Source of the DNA: Chloroflexota bacterium
GTDB lineage: Bacteria; Chloroflexota; Anaerolineae; Aggregatilineales; Phototrophicaceae
Assembly (NCBI GenBank): GCA_011523705.1
Contig: WTGC01000054.1
Location: forward strand, 1 to 32,799
Reading direction: 5' to 3'
Length of the DNA: 32,799 nucleotides
Shown here: one piece after another, positions 26,432 to 32,799 of the stretch
How positions within the stretch are numbered: the stretch's first letter is position 1
How the letters are laid out: every line of letters begins with the position of its first letter
Notes under the pieces: generated by a model
The model's input: only the letters and a program-made list of their open reading frames with translations
Told to the model about the DNA's origin: nothing
Databases searched by the model: none
Position numbers and translations under genes: made by a program

Positions 26432-27835
26432 TCAATCTTCCAATCGGTAGGTCTGCTTGGCCAAGTCGTAAGCGAGGGCGCGTATCATTTCGAAGGCATC
26501 TTCTTCGTCAATGAAGCCGCGCACAAGCTGCCCCGCCAGCCAGTCCGCGCAGACGCGCCGCCAGACATCATGCCGCGTCGGTATCGACGGGTAAGCGCGC
26601 GTATCATCGTTGAAGCCGGCCAGATTATAGATGCCGGCGGTCTCTACCACAGCGTCCAGGAAGCGGGTCATGCCCAGCCAGCTGTCGAAAAACCACCAAG
26701 GTGGTCCCAGACGCAGAATCGGATAATGCCCGGCCAGCGGCGCCAATTCGCGGCTGTAGGTCGTCTCGTCCAAGTTGAACAGCACCAGCGTCAGATTGGG
26801 ATGAACCCCGAAGCGATCGAGCATGGCCTTGAGATTCTTGGTGAACTCGCTTCGTATTGGGATATCAGCGCCCATATCGGGACCGTAGCGGGCGAAGACT
26901 GCCGGATTATGATTGCGAAATGAGCCGACGTGCATCTGCATGACCAAGCCGTCGTCGCTGCTCATCCGCGCCATCTCGATCAGCATGTGCCCGGTGAAAC
27001 GGGCGGCGTCCTTTGCACTCGATTCGCCCCTAAGCGCTCGACCGAATATCGCTTCGGCCTCGGAAGCGGTCAGTGATTCGGTATATGCGGTCAGCGCGGC
27101 TTGGTCGGTGGCGGTGGCGCCCATCGATTTGAAGAAGGCTCGTCTGTCTTCCAGCGCTTGAATGTAAGTGGCGAAATCGCGAATATGCACGCCGGATACA
27201 TCGCTCAGCCGATCGATATCCGCGCGCCAGCCAGCGCCCGCGATATTCACGACGGCGTCGGGGCGGAAGGTTGGGATGACGCGCCCGCACCAGCCCGAAT
27301 CGCGAATCGCCTGATGATGCTCCAAGGTGTCGGTGGCGGCGTCGGTGGTCGCCAGCGCCTCGATATTGAAACGCTCGAACAAAGCGCGCGGACGAAATTC
27401 CGCCCGTGCCAAGCGCTCTTCAAGGGCGTCATAGATGGCGTCGGCATTGCAGCTGTTTAGCTTGAGATGGATGCCGAAGACATCCGCCAATTCATCGCGC
27501 AGCCAGATGCCCGTCGGGGTCGCCCGGAATAGCTGCCAGTTGGCGCAGACCCTCCGCCAGATCTCTCGATGATCGCGTGGCGCCGCGGCGCCCGAACGCG
27601 GCGGTATGCCGAGCTCATCCAACGATATACCATGCGAATAGAGCATACGAAAGATGTAATGATCGGGGATGATTAGCAAGTCGACCGGGCTGCCGTATTG
27701 ATAATTCGAATCGGCAAAAAGACGCGGATCGACATGACCGTGCGGGCAGATCAGCGGCAGATTCGCCACCGAATCGTAGAGCGCGACGGCGGCGCTGTTC
27801 TGCGCCGGGTCGGATGAGAAATAACGGTTTCGCAT
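26432..27835 (-). CDS. uxaC: Uronate isomerase (glucuronate/galacturonate isomerase)
   Basis: 467-residue UxaC (about 470 usual), an amidohydrolase-fold isomerase that turns D-galacturonate into tagaturonate and D-glucuronate into fructuronate. The metal-binding HxH is in ICPHGHVDP (His32, His34). Other family blocks are YIFRMLYSHGI, LATTDAATDTLEHH, MQMHVGSFRNHN, the NLDE block and a conserved C-terminal WWFFDS..MTRFLD. It is the first gene of the catabolic unit, preceded by a 241-base gap holding a repeat element; the ribosome-binding site before ATG 27835 is weak. Confidence 0.94.
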   Translation of the reverse strand: MRNRYFSSDPAQNSAAVALYDSVANLPLICPHGHVDPRLFADSNYQYGSPVDLLIIPDHYIFRMLYSHGISLDELGIPPRSGAAAPRDHREIWRRVCANWQLFRATPTGIWLRDELADVFGIHLKLNSCNADAIYDALEERLARAEFRPRALFERFNIEALATTDAATDTLEHHQAIRDSGWCGRVIPTFRPDAVVNIAGAGWRADIDRLSDVSGVHIRDFATYIQALEDRRAFFKSMGATATDQAALTAYTESLTASEAEAIFGRALRGESSAKDAARFTGHMLIEMARMSSDDGLVMQMHVGSFRNHNPAVFARYGPDMGADIPIRSEFTKNLKAMLDRFGVHPNLTLVLFNLDETTYSRELAPLAGHYPILRLGPPWWFFDSWLGMTRFLDAVVETAGIYNLAGFNDDTRAYPSIPTRHDVWRRVCADWLAGQLVRGFIDEEDAFEMIRALAYDLAKQTYRLED

Positions 27836-27976
27836 AGGTGATTCTCTTGCCAGCCGGTGACTAAACGCTGACGATTCTACCGCGTCGCCGCCAGTCCGCC
27901 ACAGTCAATCAATTGATCCCAAGCGAGCAATGAAAATGACTACCGAGTGTATGGAATCACGATAGCAAGCGAAACG

Positions 27977-28056
27977 TTGTAGGGGCGAGCCGGTGGCTCG
28001 CCCGTCAAATATAATCAACTGTTGATAGCGGGCGACTTGATAAATCGCCCCCACAA
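27977..28056. repeat. MITE-like paired hairpin element (copy 3)
   Basis: Left hairpin TTGTAGGGGCGAGCCGGTGG then CTCGCCCGT (27977-28005); right hairpin GGGCGACTT..AATCGCCCCCACAA (28030-28056). The outer ends are inverted copies (TTGTAGGGGCGA against TTGTGGGGGCGA). It fills much of the gap 27836-28076 between the transporter and uxaC, where no gene is seen. Confidence 0.8.
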
Positions 28057-28076
28057 ATAATGTTTCGTGAGGGAGA

Positions 28077-29081
28077 TCATATAAGAGGCGCCGGCGCGCC
28101 ATTTTCCTTGTACAGGTAACAGGCGACCGTCTGCCCGTAGCCGCCAGCGTAATTGCCCGGCGACGTTTCGCATTCGACCATTCTATGAGGGCAGCGATGA
28201 CGGAACAGGCAGCCGGCGCGGTCGCCGCCCGGCGACAATTCCTCAAGCGGAATCTCCACCGTGCCTTCCCAACGCCGCTCCGGGTCGGGCCGCGGAATGG
28301 AACTCACCAGAAGTTGAGTATAAGGATGCTGCGGATTCTGGATCACTGTCGAAGCATCGCCCACTTCGACCACTCGCCCGCGATAGAGGATGAAGATTCG
28401 GTCGCTGATCTGATGCGCCGTCGCCAGATCGTGCGTGATGTAGAGCAGCGAGATGCCGAATTCATCGCGCAATTCTTTCAATTTGGTCAAGATATTGGCG
28501 CGCAGCGAGGCGTCGATCATCGACACCGGCTCATCGGCAACGATGATGTTGGGCTGCAGCAGCAGACTGCGCGCGACCACGATGCGCTGACGCTGGCCAC
28601 CACTGAGTTGGTGCGGATAGCGCCCCAGCACTTCCCCCGCGCGCAAGCCCACCTTGTCCAGCGCTTCTTCCATCAATTGCCGAGCGTGCGCCCGATCCTT
28701 CGCCAATTTGAAGCTGCGCATCGGCGTCATCAGCAGGCGATCAATGGTGTAGAAGGGGTTATAGACGGCAAAGGGATCCTGGAATATCGCCTGCACTTCG
28801 CGTCGATAATCCCGCCGCTGCTGATTCGTCATCGACCACAGATCCTGCCCCTTGTAGATGACGCGCCCGCCGGTCGGCTTGATCATGGCAAGCCCCAGCC
28901 GCGCCAGGGTTGTCTTGCCGCTGCCGCTCTCGCCCGCGATAGCGATGATTCTGGGCTCGTCTCCGCGGATCGTCAAATTGAAATCTTCCAAAGCGACCAC
29001 GCCATTCGGATTGCGTCTGTTGCCGCCAAATGCCATGGTGACGTTTTCAAATTCAAGCAAATTCTCAGGCTTCGAATTCAT
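28077..29081 (-). CDS. Dpp/Opp-type ABC transporter ATPase (DppF-like)
   Basis: 334-residue ATP-binding subunit of a peptide/nickel/oligosaccharide (Dpp/Opp) family importer. Walker A GESGSGKT at about 50-57, signature LSGGQRQRIV, Walker B IIVADEP and the H-loop THD are all present; the C-terminal oligopeptide-type extension has FRHRCPHRMVECE. It pairs with the DppD-like ATPase. ATG 29081 overlaps the stop of that gene (ATGA), whereas the longer frame start at 29108 would overlap more and lacks a family-like N-terminus. It is the last transporter gene before the uronate genes. Confidence 0.93.
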   Translation of the reverse strand: MNSKPENLLEFENVTMAFGGNRRNPNGVVALEDFNLTIRGDEPRIIAIAGESGSGKTTLARLGLAMIKPTGGRVIYKGQDLWSMTNQQRRDYRREVQAIFQDPFAVYNPFYTIDRLLMTPMRSFKLAKDRAHARQLMEEALDKVGLRAGEVLGRYPHQLSGGQRQRIVVARSLLLQPNIIVADEPVSMIDASLRANILTKLKELRDEFGISLLYITHDLATAHQISDRIFILYRGRVVEVGDASTVIQNPQHPYTQLLVSSIPRPDPERRWEGTVEIPLEELSPGGDRAGCLFRHRCPHRMVECETSPGNYAGGYGQTVACYLYKENGAPAPLI

Positions 29082-30052
29082 GAGGCTTGCTCTTCCACCA
29101 AATGGCAAGCGGCGCGCCGCTCCCCGCCGACGTCCCGAAGCAGTGGAATTTCCTGCCGGCAGCGCTCCACCGCCAGCGGGCAGCGTGGGTGAAAGGCGCA
29201 GCCGGGCGGCAACTCAAGCAGCGACGGTTGGCTGCCCGGTATCGCCGTCAGCTCGCGCTTTTCTTCCGGCGACGGCAGCGAGCTGATGAGCAATTGGCTG
29301 TAGGGATGCTGCGGGTCGCTGAAGAATGATCCGATCGGCGAGACCTCCACCATTTTGCCAGCGTACATCACCGCCAGGCGATCAGCCGATTGCGCCATCA
29401 GCCCCATATCGTGCCCGATGATGATCATCGCGGCGTTCAATTGTTCCTGCACATCATTCAGCGTCTGCATCACCACCCGCTGCACGACCACATCCAGCGC
29501 GCTGGTCGGCTCATCGGCGATGATGACGCTCGGCTCCAGGATGATCGCCAAGGCGATGCAAACGCGCTGCTTCATGCCGCCGCTCAATTCGTGCGGATAC
29601 ATCTCGGCCACGCTATCGGGCAAACCAACGCGACCCAATAGCTCGCCGATATGCTTGGCGATCCGCGCGCGTGTCCAACCGCGTTCGTGCGCCTCAATCG
29701 CGTCCGCCATCTGATGCTTGATCTTGACCACGGGATTGAGCGAGTTCATCGACCCCTGTGGGATCAGCGACAGTTTGCTCCAGCGCGTCTGCCGCATCGC
29801 TTCCCGGTCGAGCGCCAGGATATCGCCGCCGTCCAGTATCGCCTCTCCGCCCATGATGAAAGCCGGCGGTTTGTGCAGCTTCATCAGCGCCAGCGCCAGC
29901 GTCGTCTTGCCGGAGCCGGATTCGCCGACGATGCCCAGGCGCTCGCCCGGGTAGAGCGAAAAGGAGACATCGTCGACCGCTTTGACCTCTTGGTCGCCAG
30001 TCATGTAGGAGACGCGCAGATTGTTGACCTGCAAGGCGATGACTTGGCTCAT
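29078..30052 (-). CDS. Dpp/Opp-type ABC transporter ATPase (DppD-like)
   Basis: 324-residue ATPase of the DppD/OppD type. Walker A GESGSGKT at 43-50, Q-loop, signature LSGGMKQRV, Walker B IIADEPTSALDVV and GHDMG (H-loop) are complete. The C-terminal CAFHPRCPLAVERCRQE is the Cys-containing oligopeptide-transporter extension, which can hold a [4Fe-4S] cluster in some members. ATG 30052 overlaps the permease stop by 4 bases. It forms the heterodimeric motor with the next ATPase. Confidence 0.93.
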   Translation of the reverse strand: MSQVIALQVNNLRVSYMTGDQEVKAVDDVSFSLYPGERLGIVGESGSGKTTLALALMKLHKPPAFIMGGEAILDGGDILALDREAMRQTRWSKLSLIPQGSMNSLNPVVKIKHQMADAIEAHERGWTRARIAKHIGELLGRVGLPDSVAEMYPHELSGGMKQRVCIALAIILEPSVIIADEPTSALDVVVQRVVMQTLNDVQEQLNAAMIIIGHDMGLMAQSADRLAVMYAGKMVEVSPIGSFFSDPQHPYSQLLISSLPSPEEKRELTAIPGSQPSLLELPPGCAFHPRCPLAVERCRQEIPLLRDVGGERRAACHLVEEQAS

Positions 30053-30918
30053 CCCGTTCTCCTCAAGCGCGGATTGACAAATTCATCCATCGCCGCGCTG
30101 ACCAGGAAAAGCCCAACAAAAAGTACAATGAGAACGAGAATCGGCGGCAGCCACCACCACCACAATCCGTTAATCAAGGCTGAATAGAGCTGCGCCCAAT
30201 AAATCGTCATGCCCAGCGTCGGCGTTCGCTGCGGTCCCATGCCCAAAACCTCAAGGCCAATGCCAGCGAGGATCGCGCCCGAGGTCGCGCCGACGAAACT
30301 GGCGGCCGCCAGCGGCAAAATATTGGGCATAATTTCTTCAAAGATGATGCGAATGTCGCCCAGCCCGGCCAGACGCGCCATGTGCACGTAGGGCTGCTCG
30401 CGCAAGGACAGCACTTGGGCGCGGATGGTGCGCGCTGGAAACATCCACGAGAGCAAAGCGATGATGAGCGCCATATTCTCGACGCTCATGGAACGAACAG
30501 CCGCCGCTACCACCAGCAATATCGCCAAAGGCGGGATCGTCAGCATCGTATCGGTGGCGGCGCTGATCGCCATATCGATCCGTCCGCCGAAGTAACCGGC
30601 GGTCAAGCCCAGACTCGTGCCAAGCACAACGCCAACGATGCCCGCCAGCAAACCCATCCTCAAAGTCTGTGGCGTCCCGACCACCAGTACCGCCAGGACA
30701 TCGCGCCCGCCGCCGTCCGTTCCCAAGGGGTATTCGGCCGATGGCGGTTTCCGGGTCGGCACCGAGATCGGGCGCGCCTTTTCTACATCGACAAAGAGCG
30801 GACCGACCAGCCCCAGCAAAAGCAGCGAACTGAGCATGACCAGCCCCAAGAGCAGCTTCGGCGTCCGCAAGATGTAGCTGATGGCCGCTTTACCGCGGCG
30901 TATGAACGTTTCGGTCAT
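30049..30918 (-). CDS. Dpp/Opp-type ABC transporter permease (DppC-like)
   Basis: 289-residue inner-membrane permease. One N-terminal span (about 18-40) is followed by a periplasmic stretch with the DppC-typical PLGTDGGGRDVLA, then about five spans. The EAA-like cytoplasmic loop is HMARLAGLGDIRIIFEEIMP, which docks an ATPase. It forms the channel with the DppB-like subunit. ATG 30918 follows that gene by 23 bases, and its stop overlaps the DppD-like start. Confidence 0.92.
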   Translation of the reverse strand: MTETFIRRGKAAISYILRTPKLLLGLVMLSSLLLLGLVGPLFVDVEKARPISVPTRKPPSAEYPLGTDGGGRDVLAVLVVGTPQTLRMGLLAGIVGVVLGTSLGLTAGYFGGRIDMAISAATDTMLTIPPLAILLVVAAAVRSMSVENMALIIALLSWMFPARTIRAQVLSLREQPYVHMARLAGLGDIRIIFEEIMPNILPLAAASFVGATSGAILAGIGLEVLGMGPQRTPTLGMTIYWAQLYSALINGLWWWWLPPILVLIVLFVGLFLVSAAMDEFVNPRLRRTG

Positions 30919-30941
30919 CGTCGGCTCAATTCGCTATCGCC

Positions 30942-31946
30942 TTAGCGCTCAATGCGCGGGTCCAGCAGTGGATAAATCATATCCACAATCAGAACTGATA
31001 CCGCCACCGTCAATATCAGAAAAAAGGTGACGCCCTGTACCATGTAATAATCCGAACTGCGCAGCGCGTTGTATAGCAGCCAGCCGATGCCGGGATAATT
31101 GAACACCACCTCGACCAACACTGACCCAGAGGCGACCGTGCCAAGCGCGATTGCCAGCGAGGTGACCTGCGGCAGCAGCGCATTGCGCATCGCATAGGCG
31201 AAAAAGATCCGCCGATCCCGCAGCCCCTTCGCCTCGGCCAGTGTCAGATAATCTTCGCCCAGCACCGTCACCATCACGCCGCGCATGCCCAAAGCCCAGA
31301 AGCCGACGCTCGTCAACACGATCGAAAGCGCCGGCAGCGTACCGTGGCGGATCACATCCAGCAGAAAATCCAGATTCAACTGCGGGATCGTGCCGGAGGA
31401 GTAGGCGCCGCCCAGCGGCAATATGCGCATGACGAAGGCAAAGATGTAGACGAGGATCAAACCCAGCAAATAATAGGGCACGGCCGAGAGCACCATGAAC
31501 ATGGGCACGAACCGCTGCATGAAACCAGGGGCGCGCGGCCAAGCCATCATCGCGCCGAAAAACGAACCGGCCGCGAAAGACATCACGGTGGAGATGGCCA
31601 ACAGACCGACCGTCCAGGGCAATGAGCGCAGCAGCGCCGCCTCGACCTTCTGCGGGTAATAAGAAATCGAATAGCCCAGATCGAAGCGCAAGGTATTAAA
31701 GAGAAAACGGAAGTATTGAATGTGGACCGGCTGGTCGAGGCCGAAACGCGCGCGATATGCCGCTACGATTTCGTCTTCGGCATCACCCCCGGTGGAGGCT
31801 CCCCGGGCGCGCAGCTCTTCCAGGACGGCGCCTATCGGATCGCCCGGCGCCAGCCGCGGGATGATGAAGTTCAAAGTCGCGGCCAAAACCACGACGACGA
31901 AAAACATGACGAGCCGGCGGATGAAATAAGAATGTTTCAATTCCAA
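30942..31946 (-). CDS. Dpp/Opp-type ABC transporter permease (DppB-like)
   Basis: 334-residue permease of the DppB/OppB type: an N-terminal span (FIRRLVMFFVVVVLAATLNF), a periplasmic domain with RLAPGDPIGAVLEELRA, then about five further spans. The EAA loop is DYLTLAEAKGLRDRRIFFAY. The frame begins with TTG at 31946; AAGGA lies 2 bases before it and 8 bases before a second TTG at 31940, which is the better-spaced start. It follows the solute-binding protein after a 168-base gap with a stem-loop and a repeat. The C-terminal PLLDPRIER is typical. Confidence 0.92.
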   Translation of the reverse strand: MELKHSYFIRRLVMFFVVVVLAATLNFIIPRLAPGDPIGAVLEELRARGASTGGDAEDEIVAAYRARFGLDQPVHIQYFRFLFNTLRFDLGYSISYYPQKVEAALLRSLPWTVGLLAISTVMSFAAGSFFGAMMAWPRAPGFMQRFVPMFMVLSAVPYYLLGLILVYIFAFVMRILPLGGAYSSGTIPQLNLDFLLDVIRHGTLPALSIVLTSVGFWALGMRGVMVTVLGEDYLTLAEAKGLRDRRIFFAYAMRNALLPQVTSLAIALGTVASGSVLVEVVFNYPGIGWLLYNALRSSDYYMVQGVTFFLILTVAVSVLIVDMIYPLLDPRIER

Positions 31947-32028
31947 TATCCTTCAGGCAAATTCGATCTGTGTGCAGTGCAAATGCTATTATTCGTACAC
32001 GCGCACAGGCCCAATTCCCATTTTGCGT

Positions 32029-32057
32029 ACGGGCGAGCCGTCGGCTCGCCCCTACAA
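32029..32057 (-). repeat. Dispersed hairpin repeat, TTGTAGGGGCGA type (copy 4)
   Basis: On the minus strand it begins TTGTAGGGGCGAGCCGACGG and closes with CTCGCCCGT. It matches the left hairpin at 27977-28005 at 27 of 29 positions, in opposite orientation. Confidence 0.8.
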
Positions 32058-32074
32058 CACATTGCAATAGCTCA

Positions 32075-32098
32075 TGCCCGGAGCGGATTCCCCGGGCA
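32075..32098 (-). terminator. Stem-loop after the solute-binding protein gene
   Basis: Perfect 7-bp stem TGCCCGG/CCGGGCA with a 10-base loop, 16 bases past the binding-protein stop. No U-run follows, so it is more likely an attenuator or 3'-end-protecting hairpin, which would allow more binding protein than permease, than a full terminator. Confidence 0.45.
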
Positions 32099-32114
32099 CA
32101 TAAACTTGCTTTCC

Positions 32115-32799
32115 TTACATCCCCGCCGGTTCGATCTCCGTGATCATCAGCAGCGCCGTCTGCCACCAGAAGCCGGGGTGGACGTAATTGTTGTCCGCCG
32201 TCGGCCAATTCGTCCAATAGTGATTGTTGAACGGAGTCAGCAGCGAGGCTTCGGTCAGCGGCATCGCCGGCAGCTCGGTCAGCCAAATCTCGATCGCCGA
32301 GCGGAAGAGATCTTGCATCGCCGGATCTTCGCTGGCGGTCAGCTTCATCTCATCGACGATAGCGTCGTACTCCATGTTCTCGAAACGCGTACGCGAACCG
32401 GTGACATCTTCGCCCAAGGGCGCCGAATGGCGGCTGTGGAAGTTGTCAAGCGTGCCATAGGGATCGCGCACGGCGCCGCAAGCCACATCAATCCAGGCGT
32501 TGGCGCCGCCGGTGCGCGCCGTCTCGTTGAAGGCGGCGTTGTCCTGCAGCTTGAAGGTGGCGTCAAAGCCAGCGCGCTGCAGCAATTCCGCGATGACCGG
32601 CGCCATCTTGACCTGGAAGGTCTCGCCCTGGCGGATGGCCAGATCCATTTGCACCGTGTTGCCATCGCCGTCGACCCACAAGCCATCGGCGTTCATGCTG
32701 AAGCCGGCGCCCGTCATCAGTTCATCGACCTTGTCCTGATTATTCTCCAGGGTGGGATGGGCTTCAAAGAGATCGGCGCTGGCATCCATGTATTCCAGC
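32115..32799 (-). CDS. ABC transporter solute-binding protein, family 5 (partial)
   Basis: C-terminal part (228 residues) of an extracytoplasmic binding protein of the peptide/oligosaccharide family 5 (SBP_bac_5, DppA/OppA type). The frame is open to the right edge, so the N-terminus, signal peptide and start lie outside. Family-like features are VQMDLAIRQGE, IAELLQRAGFDATFKLQDNAAFNE, RDPYGTLDNFHSRHSAP and a C-terminal WLTELPAMPL..FNNHYWTNWP segment. It begins the importer operon and captures the ligand. Proximity to uxaC/uxaB suggests uronides or oligogalacturonides, which is inference. Confidence 0.9.
   Translation of the reverse strand, partial: LEYMDASADLFEAHPTLENNQDKVDELMTGAGFSMNADGLWVDGDGNTVQMDLAIRQGETFQVKMAPVIAELLQRAGFDATFKLQDNAAFNETARTGGANAWIDVACGAVRDPYGTLDNFHSRHSAPLGEDVTGSRTRFENMEYDAIVDEMKLTASEDPAMQDLFRSAIEIWLTELPAMPLTEASLLTPFNNHYWTNWPTADNNYVHPGFWWQTALLMITEIEPAGM

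Overview
The window reads as a GC-rich bacterial chromosome fragment, most likely from a Chloroflexota-type organism. The basis is a form II CoxL cluster, several dispersed TTGTAGGGGCGA hairpin repeats, a mix of sugar and Dpp-type ABC importers, and frequent GTG/TTG starts. The phylum is an inference. No rRNA, tRNA or CRISPR was seen. Coding density is high and no gene-free stretch exceeds 300 bases; the largest gap is 16082-16357.

Layout. (1) 1-3499, plus strand: the tail of a MalG-type sugar ABC permease overlaps the start of a divergent GroEL-like chaperonin, followed by an unknown multi-span membrane protein. (2) 3485-6550, minus strand: one AT-richer DrmD-like SNF2 helicase that appears to lack the usual C-terminal part and ends at an 11-bp direct repeat. 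(3) 6650-16081, minus strand: a complete form II molybdenum hydroxylase ('CO dehydrogenase-like') cluster, read right to left as coxS-coxL-coxM, a DinB-like gene, coxD, coxE, coxF/xdhC, a MoeA-like molybdopterin-binding gene and mocA. G-rich repeats sit in the last gene junction, and the DinB-like gene is bracketed by inverted hairpin repeats. (4) 16358-23029: single metabolic genes, namely a MetX-like alpha/beta hydrolase, a metallophosphoesterase, an amidase, a cyclase-family hydrolase, and a secreted beta-propeller/MauG-type dihaem protein. (5) 23163-32799, minus strand: a Dpp/Opp-type ABC importer (binding protein, two permeases, two ATPases) leading into a tightly overlapped uxaC-uxaB-iolC-iolB unit for hexuronate and deoxyhexuronate catabolism.

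How the parts work together. In region 3, S, L and M form the FAD/Fe-S/Mo-cofactor enzyme. CoxD, CoxE and CoxF/XdhC are maturation factors, and the MoeA-like and MocA proteins would make the cytidylated Mo cofactor. The AYRGAGR active-site loop and S-L-M order place the enzyme in form II, whose natural substrate need not be CO. In region 5 the transporter plausibly imports uronides that UxaC and UxaB convert to altronate. No altronate dehydratase or dedicated KDG kinase is visible, so either it lies elsewhere or the PfkB kinase annotated as IolC serves more than one branch.

The least ordinary items are the chaperonin fused by translational overlap to a transporter operon with altered ATPase residues; the strong G-quadruplex-type repeat splitting what is a single fused MoCo protein in other bacteria; and the DinB-like cargo between inverted repeats inside the cox operon.
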